The notes: generated by a model not told the origin, from the sequence alone. Shown: positions 41,661 to 55,916, counted from the first letter of the stretch. The stretch is DNA of 64,000 nucleotides from Drosophila persimilis (GCF_003286085.1 NW_020825289.1:21354001-21418000); one strand, 5' to 3'. Numbers and translations are program-made.

Positions 41661-41670
41661 CTAAATTTAA
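41661..41670. promoter_or_regulatory. Perfect MEF2 consensus site
   Basis: CTAAATTTAA fits YTAWWWWTAR, about 1.4 kb upstream of the predicted betaTub60D start. One such site is expected per roughly 10 kb of unbiased sequence, so it may be chance on its own. Confidence 0.35.
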
Positions 41671-44600
41671 ATATGCCACAAAATAATCTCAAATTTACGA
41701 CTCTGAATAGATAAAATGTTGTTTGCATTCAGAGCCGACACGAGAACTACAATCTAAACGATCAATGTGGCTATGGCGACAACCACACAAAGGACATGGC
41801 CTCACCAGAATACAGCAGGACCAAACAGAGCAGCACAAACTTTTCCAGGACAACAAATAAGTATGTATGTATGTACATATGTATATTTGGTGACATTTTT
41901 GGCTGGTCAAACGGGAGCAGGCGAGCGGTGCACATTTTTTTTGGAACAGGCGTAGTCTGCAAGGGGTCTTTTTTTGCAGGAAATTGAAAATTGATTAGAA
42001 TTCTAATTGGGCAATGAATGGGCGGAATGAATGTGAATGAACTGCATTTGAAATGACTTTTGGAGATAAATCACTTCAGCAAGTAATATCCGCAGGTGGA
42101 TGCGGATACTACAGTCCCTACACATAGGGACTATACATTTCTGGAGTTCTTATTTGTTGTGAATGTAATAGTTTTGCTTTACAAATTCCCCCCGAACAAA
42201 AACATTTTCTGTTTCCCTTTTTCAAAAGAAATGAATTCCGTTTCTAAGACTCTATCTTAAAGTTTTCAAACAATAATAGAGAAATTTTCGGTTGGTTGCT
42301 TTTTCAGGGTAAGCTTTAAAGCTGTTTCCCATCCCCCTCCAAGGGTAGGGCTACGCCTATGTCAACACGCACATCCCTGTATTCTTATAAAGCCCACCAT
42401 TGCCACTTGACTGCTTTGGCCTGCATCAATGGTATTGTGTGTGTGGGTCTGTGGGGAGGGGGGAATCCTCCTCATTCCTGGGAAACCCTAACAAAAAGTA
42501 ACAAATGTTTTTTTAGGATTTGTGCTTTGGGAATTTTTGCACTTGTGTAAATGTAAGAGCCGCACACACACACACGCACGCACAAAAAGGATCCAGGGCC
42601 TACAAAAACGAGAATACAAAAATATATTTTAGCAAAAATTATACGCCCACAATGTATCTAGATTCAAATGTACATACATATGTGTGTATGTGCATACATC
42701 ATGTGTAAACAGAAAAATTGTTGCAATCATTGTCACTATTTCTGATATTATTGTTGTTGCGCATTACCATAGTAGTATTTATCCTATAACCATACTCGTA
42801 TACACTCGTATGTGCGGATGTGTAATTGCAACTGTTATTAGCATGTTTACATAGAGGATTCTGATGCTGCCCCGCCCACGACTGCATGTTTGATTGATTT
42901 GGCCAGCGAAGAGTGGAATGAGTGTTTAATTTATTTTCCAACTTCTCCTGCCTCCCTTTTTTGGCCATTTTAACTATGTACATATTTGTAATTATCATTT
43001 TTGCATTTCTGCCACTGACAATCTCGTTTTGTTCTATCTCATTTTGAAATGAAATTAATTTTGCATAATTGCTTTTTGGTTTTCACGTTTTTCTAGCCGT
43101 TGTGCGGCGGATTTTTGTATCCTTTGGCTGCATTTTAATTGAATTTGATTGATTTTTGCTGATGTTGTTGATGGAAAAATAATATTGTTGTAAAATCGTA
43201 ACCTCAACCCCACACCCTATTGTATCCTGCAGAGAATTGGCAATGCTTCGTTTGTGGGCAAAAGCCTGAGGCTTAAGGGCACACCGAGAAGGGCACAAAC
43301 AGGTGTGCCGCAGAAGGGGATTGGATCTCACTCTCTCTCTTTCTCTTTGAGCTGTGAGCTCTGAGCTTTCCAAATAACACGTGTGGCATGCCCTAAGACG
43401 CTTTTATCACAGAGAAAAACCTGCCGTTTGTGGCACTACAGAATCTTAAAGAGTGATTTTAAGGAAAACATATATTCATTCAATCTTTTTGCTTCTCCTT
43501 TTCAGCCTTTACCTCAAATGTCAGGAACTTTTAGCTGAAAATTTATGCAACTAATTTTTCTCATACTTTTTTATGATGCCCCTCCTTCAGCCTTCAGCTC
43601 TGCTTTCCTGCAACAGATGCTGCAGCGCTGCTGCTGGCCAATAGTTTTTGCTTGCCAATTAGTTGTTTTAATTGCAAAAACGTTGCCAGTTATGCAACAC
43701 GAGGCGAGACAAGAGCCAGCAACAAGCGTTGCAACTACGAAATGACAATTTAATTGTCACCACCCTGTCTCCCGCCCGCGTATCCCATCTAACCAACTCC
43801 TTTCCGCAATCACGTATACGCCATGTGGGCGATGGCTGATATTACCCGTGAGGGGCGGGGTGGGCAGTAAGTGTTTGCACCTTGTTGCCACGCGGCAATC
43901 TGGCAGATATTTCCAGCGTTTATGGACGATTCGAGCCGCAGCAATTTCAATAAATCTTGACAATGCCCTAAAAATATTAGCATAATAAAAGGCGCGACAA
44001 CAGAACAGAAGGGTCAAGTCAATATTGTGGCAGCTTCCATCGAGGCTGAGAGGCAGCGAGGCACCGAGGGCTTCCAACGCAGTTGCCACATTTACACAGA
44101 GCACAGACAGCATCCCCCCGCAACAGGGTGGCAGCAGAAGCAGCAGGAGCAGCAGTGGCAAATTTATGTCAGCAACAAGCTATCAGCCCGCACAGATACT
44201 ACCCCCCAAACGACCTTAATACGCATAATTTTAGATGAGGGGGTGGGGGGAGGGAGGTGAAACGAGAGGTGGCCGTGCCATATAATGTGGTGCAGGCATC
44301 GATCAGCAATAAAAATTCAAATTTCGCACAGAGCGGCACAAAAATGTCCGATGTCAAGCAAGGCTGGTCTTGAACGAATACCCTGGAGTGGAGTACGGAC
44401 TGTTTCGACAGATAGGCATTTGGAGCAGAATTTGAGAAGAGTTCAAAAGGTAAAAGGACTACCGGTTGATGTAAATTTTCATAGCATACTTTTAGGAGTA
44501 AGCTAGAGGGCATAGAAAACTCCATCATTGAGAGCGGATCCTTTGGCCCTTGTCTCCTGCCTTTCTTACATTAGATAATATATTTGATTGGATCCGAAGA

Positions 44601-46015
44601 TATGTGTGTGTCTGTGGTACATTGTAAGTATTGGCTGAGAGAGAAAGCTCTGTTTCGCTCAGCTGACTTCGTTTCCCCCCCTCTATCCCTCTCTCTCTCT
44701 CTCTCTGTATATCGTTCTGTGGCGCCTTCACATTTTTGCCAATTGGCCAACAAGTGTTGCCAAATTGCGTTGCGGTTGCTGGTCATAAATAACGGTACTT
44801 TTGTCATTTATACACATAAATTGCAGCAGACGCTGAAACGCGAAAAGAAAAAAAAAGGAATAGCCGAGAGCCGGGCCTGGTCGTGCCTGGCCAGGCCTGG
44901 CCTGGCTCGGCCCATGTCCTGCTTTGGTATTCCGTTAAACAAAAAACGAAGGGCACAAAACACCGAGCACTCTCTGGCCATCGCATAGGCCTCCTGCTAT
45001 CCATCCAGCCGATGCCCGATTGCTGCTGCCAATGCCACTGCCGCTGCTGCTGCCCACACTAACGACTTTGGCGACAGAACGCAGCTGTCGCTTGCCATTT
45101 GGCAATAATTGTTTAATATGCGGGCGCATAAAGGCGGTCGGCGAGGTGGCTTCGGCCCATAAAAAACAACAGCAGCGGCAGCAGCTGCCCGAGAGCAGCC
45201 CAGAGAGAGGGGAGAGAGCGAGAGATTGGTCCAAGGCTTAGCCAGGCCCACGTGTGTGCTCTGTCCTGTGTCCTGTGTCCTGTCCACTGATGCAGTACGT
45301 ACCCCCCCAATCTGAGCAGCTGCTGCAGGCTTCCCTCCCCACCCCACACGTACTAAGTATCCAGCTCCCATTTCGAATGGAACTGAAGTTGGTCTTAAAT
45401 ATGAAATGAATGCGGAGTGGCGGGGGCAGGGGCAGGGGCAGTGGTAGGGGGGAAAGTTTTGAAAAGCAGGAAAACCTAATTGCGTTTCGGAATGCCAAAA
45501 TCTTCGCGGCGTTCGGCAATCGCCAATTTGTTCAATCAAGAGCCCGAAAGCATGCAGCACATTTTTGCTGATTGCTGCGCTGCCGCTGACGGTGTTGGCT
45601 GGCATCGCACTGCCTGCCTGCCTGCCTGCCAATGCCGCACATGCTGACTGCAGTTAATTACAAAACTGTCAAATCCAAAAGGTGCCACGAATCAACGAGG
45701 CAGCCAGGCAGTGAGGCAGCCAAGCAGCCAGGCAACCAGAGAAGTAGCGAGGAAAGCACCACACCAACACACACGGTAAGCTGCTGCCACAAGCAGCAGC
45801 AGGTCACACAAGCAGAGATGGGGCAAGGAAGTGTGGGAGTGTGCCACGGAGAGAGAGAGAGAGTGAGGCACACCAAATAGGCAGATCAGCCAACAGCTGC
45901 CGAACAAACAAAAAACCCAACAAAACAAAGCCTGCTGCAGGAGTAGAAGTGGCAGGGGCAGAGGCAGGGGCATGGCAGGGATTGGAAACTGCATTGTGTG
46001 AAGTTTTTGCTGTAG

Positions 46016-46037
46016 GTGTGTGTGTGTGTGTGTGTGT
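46016..46037. repeat. (GT)n microsatellite
   Basis: Ten to eleven GT units. Confidence 0.85.
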
Positions 46038-48314
46038 TTTTGTGTATGAAATATAATTCTGGCGTATTGTTGTATTAAATGATGTCAACAGCAGCCGTCC
46101 AGCAGAGCACCAAGTCTGAGTCTTCAGTTGCCAGGCGGAAGTCGGCAGTCGAATGCCCGGACGGACCAAATCGAATTTAATTGCATTGCCGCCGCACGTT
46201 GGCTTTTAATTAATTTTTGCTGCCTTCTGCTGCTGCTGCTCCTGCTCCTACTGCAGCTTTTCCAGGATCCCAAAAAGGCCAAAACCAAACAAACTAAACA
46301 CACACCGACACATGCACATTGGAAGCCCGACAGGGCAACATCAAACGTCATGCACAGGTGCAATGTAATTAGCACGAACTGACATCGCTCGCCAAGGACC
46401 ACGCGGCGTGGAGTCGGGGGTCGAGGGTTGATGGTCGAGAGAGGGGCCGAGCTGTGCGGGTGGCAGTGGCAGCATGAAACATAAAAACAAAAGCAAGCAA
46501 AACCTTTAAGCCCAAATGCATACAAGCAAAAGCGAGGCAAGCCAAACCGATTCGGCCAGGAGCAGAAACACGAGAAGAGACTATGAACTCGGAGCATAGT
46601 CGAATCGATGTTACCCTAAATAATATTTGATTAAATTTTAGATAATAGCACATGCTGATCCTTAATCATCGCTGCCTGAACGTAGCCAACAAGTATAGAA
46701 AGCTAAATGAAATAAATAATACCTAGCAACAAGTAATAATATTCATTTAGCCATACCCCTTTTTCTGTAAGTGTACAACAGACGGAAGCCAGCAGAAACA
46801 TTGGTGCCCGTTTGGTAGTAGCTCCACTGGCAGCGTTTTAATAGCTTTGAAATTCCAATGGCAGCTGTGCCACCGTCGCCATCGCCATCGCCATTCCCCT
46901 GCCTGGGCTTGGTTGGCCTTGCCTTGCCTCCTATGTCCTTCCACCGAAAAGCTTTTCAAATGAGCCCAAAAAGGAACCCAAAGGAAGGCCAAGACCAAGG
47001 CGGAACAATGGAAGTCAGTGCCTCACGATGTTCGTCGAACATTTCGAAAAAATTATTGAAAATTTTTTAATTTTCCCACTTACGCAGGGCCGTTGCACGC
47101 GAAGTTGCAACAACAGCAGTAACCAGCTGCTAGCGGCCCTGCAGTTGCTGTTTCAGTTGCTGTCGTTGTTGGTTTTATTGTTATTAGCTATGCGAACGTA
47201 CGAATAGCAGCAGTATTCATGCACTCTGCGCCCACAACTGCCATTTTATTTATGACATCGACGATGGCGTCGCGAAAAACGGAAATGAGAGGAAGGAAAA
47301 GGGGCGCTTGGCAGCTGCTGCTACTGGTGCAACTTTATGAGCAGTTTTGGTAGAAAAAGAGAGAGAGAAAGACAGAGAGAGCAAGAACCTGCCACACATT
47401 GTTGATTGCGAACGGAAATATATCTATATCTGGCGGATGGAAAACCCATACCAATTAAGATGCAGCATCTTGTAAATTATATTTAGATCGGGGAAAAGGT
47501 TTCTTTTCCCTTACCTTATTACCTTTTACCTCGTTTAACATTCTTGCCACACTCAAAATGCAGCCATGCTGCACCCACCCATTCCTCCCGCCTTTGGGGT
47601 GAAATGGTGCTCAGCTTTGTTTGCCATTTCTTCGTTTTTTATGATTGCCTGCCACAACTTTTTCGCCATTGCCATCGACATCGATATTGGTGGCCGTCGA
47701 CGACGACGACGACGACGCTGCGTTGCGTTGCAGCAAAGCGCTGCCTGCGGTTGCCACAACGGTTCCTTGTTGTTGCTGCTGTTGCTGTTGCCGGAACCGT
47801 TGTTTTGTATGGATTTTGCACATCGTTTATCTTAGACGACGGGCAACGGAGTCGCAGCTGCCGCCAGCGAGCGGAAATGGCGTTAATGTTGCAACAGCAG
47901 CAACTGCAAAAGTAGCAACACCAATACCAACTCCTGCAGCAGAAGCAACAGCAGCTGCCAATGAGCGAGAACTTAATCTTGGGGATTTAACACTTTCGAT
48001 ATATCTTGCGGCGAGGGTGGATACTGGATAGTAATGGCAGCGGCAGTAGCAAAGGGAGCATCTTCTGGCCATAAAACGTATTGGCTGCCATTATCGGTTA
48101 AGCTCTCACTTTATGGCCGAGAAACGCGCACGGCTTTCGGCTTTCGGCTCTTGGCTCTTGGCTCTCAGCTCTCGGCCCAGAAGGAATAGCCCCTTCATCA
48201 TCTTTGGTATCAGTCGTTGGTTGGTTTAGTGTTAAAAGTACAATTGGACTCACAAAACATTCAATATCTTATATGTGTAAATAATCGGGATACCCCCGGA
48301 TTCCCCCGCGTTCC

Positions 48315-50519
48315 TCAGAGTCCCGCTGTTCCCGCTTGCAAGGACTTATATTGATCCCTGCTCAAGTGCCTGTAGACTCCATCGCGATTCAAGTAAAATA
48401 TTGGATCCGATAGCCGGGTCAGATCGTAGCCCTCATTGGCCAACTCGCGCTTCTTCAACTTGAAGGTGGCCGTGCGCGGAATCTCGTCCAGCAGCCGAAT
48501 GAAGAGGGGTCGCGCGTAGGCCGGCAGGCTACCCCTCAGCATAATCGACAGATAATCCATGTCCACTTTGCGGCCGGGATCCACAATCGCCGCCATGCCA
48601 GCCTTGCCCTCCACATGGGGGATCTGAAAAGATAACGAGAATTTACCAACCAAACAAATTTTACGCGTATTTTGTGCGTTATCTGACGTTATCAGGCTCT
48701 GACTCAACTGCGGCATCAAAGAGCTGACTCACCTCCACGCCATAGACCACACAGTCCTCGAGGCCAACGCAGTTCGTTATGATGGCCTCCACCTCTTGGG
48801 TGGCCACGTTCTCGCCCCGCCAGCGGAAGGTGTCACCCGTGCGGTCCTTGAAGTAGAAATAGCCGAGTATATCGCAGACCACCATGTCACCGGAATTGAA
48901 GAATACGTCGTCCTTGGCAAAGACATTCCGCAGTAGCTTCTTCTCCGAGGCGCCCTTGTCCGCATAGCCATGGAAGGCGCTGACCGCGCGTCGGGAATCC
49001 ACCTTGCCCACCAGCAGACCTGCCTCCCCGGGTCGACAGCGGATGCAGTGGCCCCGTGGGTCCTTCAGTAGCTCCCCCGTCTCTTCATCGCAGAGCAGCA
49101 CCTGGACGGGATAGATCTTCCGGCCGTAGACGGGCACAAAGCCAATGGCGCCCTCGCGGTTCGAGATGTTAATCAGATTGGAGTTTCCTTCCGTGGCGCC
49201 GTATATCTCGCCTATCTGCGGTATGGAGAAGCGGCGGACGAACTGCGACCAGATCTGTGGCCTCAGCCCGTTGCCGTACATCATACGAAGGCGATGATGC
49301 TGCTGCTCAGGGGTGTAGGGCGTGGCCAGCAGGTAGCGACACAGCTCCCCGATGTACTGGGCCACGGTGCAGTCGTTGCGGCTGCAGTCGAGCCAAAAGT
49401 TCTTGGCCGAAAACTTCTTGCGCAGAACAACAGTGGAGCCGTTGAGGAGAGCCATGCCCACGCCAACAATTCCCCCGGCGGTGTGATAGAGGGGCAGAGG
49501 ATTATACACCACATCGTCGCGGTTCAAGCGTAGCATGTAGAACGTTCCGGCGGCCATGAAAAGGAAGCGGAGGTTGGTAATGACAGCCGCCTTGGGCAGT
49601 CCCGTGGTGCCGGATGTGTACACATACAGCAGCTTGGAGCGCGCTTCCTCTGCTGAGGATGAGGGCGGCAGGGCCATGGCCTGTTGCGTCGCCAGGGCGG
49701 CACTTAGGTCCACGGCTCCTGGCAGTAATTCATGTCCGGGAATGGTCCTCAGCTCTTTATCGGTGTACTGATAGACGGGAAGGCATGGCAGCTGCTCCTT
49801 CTCGATCAGCGATTGTAGAACATCCATCAGCTCGCTTCCGAAAATGAGGGCCTTGGCGTTGGCCACTTTGATGGAGTGCAGCAGCGACTCTCCCCGAAGA
49901 TTCGAGTTGATCAGAGCCGTGATCACGCCCAACTGCGAGAGGCCGAGCCAAATGCAGGGATACTCCAGGCGCGTCTCCATCAGCAGGGCCACACAGTCGC
50001 CCCTCTGCAGTCCTTGCGTACTGAAGAATCCTGCCACCTTCTCGCTGAGGAGCAGGGCCTCGGCATAGGTGATCCTGCGATCGTCCATGACAAAACAGGA
50101 CTTTTGGGGCTGCGCGCGGGCCAGTTGCTGGAAGCATCGCGCTATGGTGAAGCCACCTCGATCCCGCTTCAGGAGATACAAATTGAGGGCCAAGAAGCGC
50201 TGCAGAGCCCTGCAAGAGGAACCATTTAGGTAAGTATCTTAGTAACTTTCAAAACATACTCACATTATGTCCCTCTGGGCGGTCATTACCAGGGAAAACA
50301 CAAATGTGGGACTCCGCAGGAGTAGACCCAAGAGCGCGGCGAAAATAACGCTGGCCACGGCAGTATCGCAGCAGAAGCAGAAATAAACCAAAGATGCCGC
50401 AATCAGAGTGCCCAGACGGGTGGCAAGCTTTTGCTTCAGGTTGAGCTCCAGCTGTATCTCCATTTTCTTGCCTCCAGGCTGTTGGTCCTCCTGGTCGCCG
50501 AGTTCTCCGTTCTCACTCA
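48315..50519 (-). CDS. Fatp2: Fatty-acid transport protein / very-long-chain acyl-CoA synthetase
   Basis: ATP-dependent activation of long or very long fatty acids to acyl-CoA, coupled to uptake at membranes (SLC27 family). Three coding exons on the minus strand: 50519-50264, 50209-48733, 48623-48315 (stop TGA). All are GT-AG and in frame, giving 680 aa if the start is the split ATG described at 52065. Hydrophobic membrane segments lie in the first 85 residues. The AMP-binding motif YTSGTTGLPKAA is near residues 283-294, the FATP signature GEIYGATEGNSNLINI near 419-434, and FKDRTGDTFRWRGENVATQEVE near 539-560. The C-terminal domain continues VVYGVE-IPHVEGKAGMAAI across the last junction, as FATPs do. 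The length fits the family (about 620-720). The symbol is inferred from position next to betaTub60D and nervy; the family call is secure. I see no clear AATAAA just after the stop. Confidence 0.9.
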
Positions 50520-52064
50520 CTGCAAAGGCAAGGCATTAATGATTTACTCAACATTTTCATGTTTAGTCTGACAGCAATGGCAAGGCCAGACACCTGACAG
50601 CAGACCAGAAATCCCCACACTAACCCTTCGACTAACGCCTAGGGCAATTGTCTAGCTTCGACTGGAATAGTGATAGTGGGCCTCTGATAGCGTGATAGGG
50701 AGCTTCCCTGATAGCGACTAAGTTTGTGGATCCCAAGTTCTTATCAATGCATGGTGCCGGGGCCGTTAAGGAGTGGGGTATTGACAGAGTCTTAAGATAG
50801 TTGGGGCGTGAAAAATCAAACAAGTGTGAAATATACACTGTGAAACAGGTTTGAGCTACAATGTTGTTGATCATTGAAATGGAACCATTCCGCTGAATGA
50901 ATTCTTTGTCATTCTACTCAAATTACAAATGCAATTATAATTACAGCCGACTGGCAACGAGTCTGCTTTACATATTTATTTAAATATAATATATGCTGAA
51001 AAACCAGCTTAAATACTTTATACCATGTATTCCCCTGGGTTTTGTTTAATCCTATCTTATAGTCTCTTATGTGACAGCTTTTCTGGGGGGAAAAGCGCTA
51101 ATTGGACCGTACAATTTATTCACTTAACTTTGACGACCTAACCTAATGGCTTACTATAAATGATAGTGCACGAAGGGGTAGTACTCGACGTAATCTCAAG
51201 ATTTTAACCCATTTGGCTTGGAAACTTTTAGGTCTCAATGAGAGTGAAATCTTAACTAATCTCCCAACATGCCATTTAGATTAGCTGCGTCTGAAAGTGA
51301 AGTGGAAGCTATCGGCAAATAAAAACTGCACTGGGTGACTGCCATTGAACCTGGGGCTGGTCCCAGCAAAACAGCTGATATCACAATGGGGCAGACAGCT
51401 AATGGTTTAGAGGGAAACATTTGGCAGGTGGGACAAAGGAAAAATAGCGCTACCCAGAACTGAGTGATAAATCAAAGAGAAAAAAGCAGCCACAGCTTTC
51501 ATATGGGGTGCGAGCGTACCTAGTCAATTCTAGGTTTACAAATAAATTACTTTGTTTGCCTTTTCAAATGAGTCTATTGCTCAAAATTGGAGCAGATTTT
51601 CGTTTGTTTCGGGCACAGAGGTTCCCTACACGAGTATAAGGGTTAACGAAGCTATCAGGCACCACGGACTGGGACCGGAGACAAAGTTCATTGCTACTCG
51701 CGAAACATCCAGTATGGACATGCCCGACTCTATCTCTATCTCCATGTTTACACAAACACTACTGCATATGCATGTGATTGTCGATGTGTGTATGTGATTG
51801 GGTGGCGTCTATGTTGGGACCTTGACTTATTTCGAATTCCGATCACAGAACGATCGCCACGCACTTCTTGGCACTGTCTTCCGCGGGTTACGTGAGCCCA
51901 GCCCATGGACTGCGAATGGGTTCTACGAGCATTATTCCACATTTACACTATTGTTCTGAGCGGTTCGTGGCTGTCAGCGTCAGCCCCCGTCATGATCAAT
52001 GCAATTCACTTTTCAATGTCAGTGCAGCAGCGCCTACTGTGTTCTCTTCTCTTCTCTGACATAC

Positions 52065-52176
52065 TTTTTACTGCACGAACGTCAACGGTTCTTTGGGATA
52101 AGCAGAAACACGCAAAACAACTCGAAAACAGTGATCGCGAACGCGAGCTGAACGGACGGCTGGGGATCGTGGAATT
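52065..52176 (-). other. Fatp2: Predicted 5' exon of the FATP gene
   Basis: From the predicted start A52176 to a donor AAAAA|GTATGT at 52065/52064. The next exon begins after TTTGCAG at 50520 with TGAGTGAG, so splicing joins A to TG and creates AAAAATGAGTG, a good fly start context (Met-Ser-Glu-Asn). The exon contains no other ATG. The intron would be 1,545 bp, with a branch-like TCATTAATG before the acceptor. All from sequence reading, no transcript. Confidence 0.5.
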
Positions 52177-52237
52177 GAGCAAAAAAGGGGCCATCCGTCG
52201 GCCTTTTATAAGCGAAGTCGGGGAGAGAGAGAGAGCG
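52174..52237 (-). promoter_or_regulatory. Fatp2: FATP core promoter with TATA box and GAGA run
   Basis: On the minus strand TATAAAAGGC begins at 52210. A TCAATT initiator with A at 52176 lies 34 bp downstream, and a GAGAGAGAGAGA-type run (52220-52237) lies immediately upstream. This points toward the FATP gene, 1.65 kb away. Confidence 0.5.
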
Positions 52238-54078
52238 TAAGCTCCAAAGTTGGAGAGTGAGAGACCCCCAGCATCAATTACCTACGCCAAAGCATATTAA
52301 TGCACGGCGTGGCTTCATGAAAGACCGCTCTCACGACATTCGAATATGTTCTTTCAATTGAGGTGTTTGTTCGGTTACTAGCGAGCGCCAGAGAGAATAA
52401 AAGTAATGAAGAGAGTGAAGGCCTTACCTTTCATAAATACACCTTGGGTAAGCAGTTAAGACTACTACAACTCCCTTTACAAAACTCTCAAAAGAAAACA
52501 CTCTTTGGATATCCAAGGGCCAGCCGTAGCATTTGTTACACCATTGGAGAATTGTTAATCGCTTCCAAATCGCATGCAATCTTCAAAGTTTTTCCATTTT
52601 TCCAAACACCCGATTGACTGTTACCACGTGTTGCAGCACCTGCTAGAATTTTCCGGCTAGCATTCTCGCTTGTCGAATTTTTTTAATTAAACATTTTTTA
52701 TACGACATTGGCATGGCCTGCGCGATGAAAAAACAAAGCGAAAACCAATTTGTCGCTGCCCCAACTTCTCCCTCCCCCTTAAAGAAACGCCTATGTCAAA
52801 ATAAATTAACATAGAGCAGCGCAGCAGCGCCGTCAGCGTCGCTTCGCTGTCAAATGCCGGCAGCAGAAATATAAAAAATATGTGCATACTTTCGGGCGCG
52901 CATATAAAAAGTGTGCGCATACTTTTGGCAGCTTTTGAGTTATAGACGGTGTGAGGGCGAAACTAAGTGAGCGAATGCATGTGTGTGTGAGAGTGTGTGT
53001 TTGAGTTGCGATTGTGGCAGTGTGTGTGTGGGATTGCCTGTAATTGACACATGTTACGCGCACAAAAGCGGCACTGGCAGCGGCAACTTGCCTCGCCGCT
53101 TCTCAGCCCAGACCGTGACCCGCACCCAGAGACCCCGACCCCCGACCCAGACGCATGGCTCCATCCCGGCCATCGTTATTATCGACAATGGCGCCGCCAA
53201 AAACACACTCTCATCTGGCGCTCTCTCTTTCTCTCTCCCTCTGCCACTGTCTCGCGTGTTCTCCCTGCCTCTCAGCCCCCATACTACACACTCGCATGCC
53301 TTTGCTGCACAGCCTTCAAATGCAGGCTCAGGACACAGAGAGAGGCAACCTCAGTCAACTTTGTTTGTAGCCGGCAAAAACAAAAACATACACACACACA
53401 CACAAACTTACAGAGGACACACACAGAGCACCGTTTGCTGATAACGTTAACGTCAGCTGTGCGGCACTTTGGGGCACGGCACACGTGAGTTCTGGCTATG
53501 AGTCTGACTCTGGTTTCGGGGGATGAGGATGAGGACGAGGGCAGCCAGAGTCGTGCGCAGGCAAGCGTCAAACGTTTTGTACCTTGGACCCCCAGGCGAC
53601 ATTCACCTCCCTTCCCTCCTCTCCTCGCCCTCACTTCGCCAGGCATTTGTTTGTGTTGTCAACAAAAGTTTCTTTGAAATCAGTAACAGATGTCGATTGA
53701 AATGGCACAATTGCTGCCTGCTCGGTCCCCGTCCCTGGTCCTGGTCCTGGTCCTGTGGCCTACCCATGCTCTGGCTCTGGCTTTGGCTCTGCGTTTGGGT
53801 CTGTGCCTGGTGGAGCATCGCCGGGCGCCCGGTACTTATGATGAATATTTTTACGCCAGACACAACACAGGCCCAAGATATCCCGAGCGGCGGGCACATT
53901 TTAATTAAAATTCTGTGCTCAAGTTTTAATGTTAATGCATTGGCATCGATGGAAGCTGGAAAACAATGGGACGGAAAATCGGGACGGGGTATATCTGATA
54001 GGAAGGGAAACTCTGAATAGTATGCCTTTGTTTGCAGCACGTTATAGAGTATCCCGGGTACAGTTTTAAGCCCCAGGC

Positions 54079-54109
<31 letters not shown>

Positions 54110-55250
54110 ACTGCTGCTCCCTTTCAGTGTCCCTTTATTGACATCGGACTCTGTACATCCCCATCCTTATGTGTGTGCACGGAGCGCCTTGTGGCTGCTG
54201 GCGATAACAAACGATAACTGCATGTTAAATAGAAGCTGACGAAAGGAAAGGCTAGCCCGCACAGGGAGAGGGCTAGGCTGCCTGCCAGAGAATGACAGCA
54301 TATGCAAGTTGGACGCCGGACGTGCAGCCATTTCAATGTGTACAGGCATCCCTCTGTCCCTGCAGATCAGAGCGGAGGTTGAGGGGGTGGGTGGTGGTGG
54401 TAGGTGCGAGTGGGGCTTTGGGAAATCACTCAGGTAGCAAAATGCCATCATCATCATCATCATTGTTGTGGGCTGAAGGGTTGCTAAAAAGCGCACAGCA
54501 TCGAGACAAAAGCAAAGTTAAGGCAAGCTGCTGTCTGTCTCACTGTTCCAGTATCTGTGTATCCGTGTATACGTGTATACATGTATGGGTTAGCAGCCGC
54601 AAGGCAATGTGTGCGTGTGTGCAACAAATGTTGTGGGCGTCCTTCAGGCGGGAGCTAGAGAATGAGCATGGCGGTAGTGGGGGGCGGGGTCTAACGAGCT
54701 TTTACTTGCTGGCTTGCAATGCGACAGCAGCAGGTGTGCCATGCAGGCGGACACCCGCAGACACACACACACATACACACGGAGGAGGCAGGGCACAGCT
54801 GAGTGACGATAATTGAAATTTCATCACAGTAGTTTGTGGTTTTGTAGCACTCACACACATGCACATGTGGAGATGCTGCCACTCACACTAATGCGCAATT
54901 CATGGCCAGTTCCGTTCCGTGCCTGCCTTCAACTTCTTCCAGGAGCCACAGCCACAGCCACAGGCACATCGAAATGTAATTTTCTAATTCGGATATATAT
55001 CGAATTGGGTTTGGGTTTTGGGTCTTTTGTTTGGTTTAAAACACTTTATTTCTTGGGTTTTCTTTTGTAGCCTTTTGCTGGTTTCCGTTTTTTGTTTTTG
55101 TTTTTGTTTTCGTTTTTGTAGATGCAACATTTACGTGGTTTGTTTGTGTGTCGTTTATGGTAAAAGTACATTAGGTATTAGTTTAAGAGATACAGTAAAT
55201 ACTAATCAATAAATTAAATACAATCAATAAATTAGCCATATAATAATTTT
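52238..55250. other. Region between the FATP promoter and nervy 3' end, no supported gene
   Basis: Microsatellites dominate: GT runs near 52981 and 53017, CA near 53390, CTG at 54078-54115, CA near 54760. Open frames are short and without domains. Confidence 0.6.
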
Positions 55251-55365
55251 TACTTTATTGTAATAATAATAAAATCTACTATGTTCAGTTGTTTTCCATT
55301 ACTTGCTTTGGGGTTTGCGGTTTGCCTAAGTACTTACAGATCTATACTTTCGTATTTCGTATTTC

Positions 55366-55378
55366 TTTATTCTTTATT
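55366..55378 (-). terminator. nvy: nervy polyadenylation signals
   Basis: Two minus-strand AATAAA hexamers (TTTATT on plus at 55366-55371 and 55373-55378), about 540 bp after the stop. A third is at 55254-55259. Confidence 0.5.
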
Positions 55379-55916
55379 CTTTTACTGCTTTGAGAGTTGA
55401 GCCTTGAGTGTGGGATAACATGTAATATGGTCTATAATATTAAGTTTTTTTCTTCCGTTTGCAGATTTCCGATTTCCAAAAGTGCATTAGCTGAAGTGTG
55501 CCGGAGATTCCTCTTGTAGACTGATTACCCTTTTCGATTCCATGTGGAATGCCCTTTATAAATTCCTCTAGAGGCTGGGTTACTCTTCCCTCTATATCCT
55601 AAGACCCCTCCTACACTAATTGTTGGCTGCATAAAACATTTAAATGTGGGCACATCTACATATGTATGTATGTGGTATCTGTATCTACGGCTGAAGCGTC
55701 CTCCTACTCCGTGTATCTTTAATTGAGTTTAGAAATCTATTTTCTGACGAATTATTCTTCTTGCTTTTTGGATTATGTTTATAGTAACTGCATAATTATG
55801 TATGTAAGTGTGTGTGTGGTTGTGTTTGTGTGTATGTGTATAATTATTATACACCTCGCACCCCTTTAATTTGACTAGCACAAGTACTTCTTCTTGGGTT
55901 TCATCATGCGAATGCG

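Larger units (their letters stand above)
40600..48314. other. Region between betaTub60D 5' end and the FATP 3' end, no supported gene
   Basis: No open frame shows a known domain or plausible splice structure. Contents are the MEF2 site at 41661, TCTGTATC repeats (41030-41065), CTG runs near 41285, CTCT runs (43330, 44690), a GT run at 46016-46037, and GAC/GCT runs near 47699 and 47765. As the betaTub60D 5' flank it probably holds muscle and dorsal-vessel enhancers, which is inference from D. melanogaster. Confidence 0.6.
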
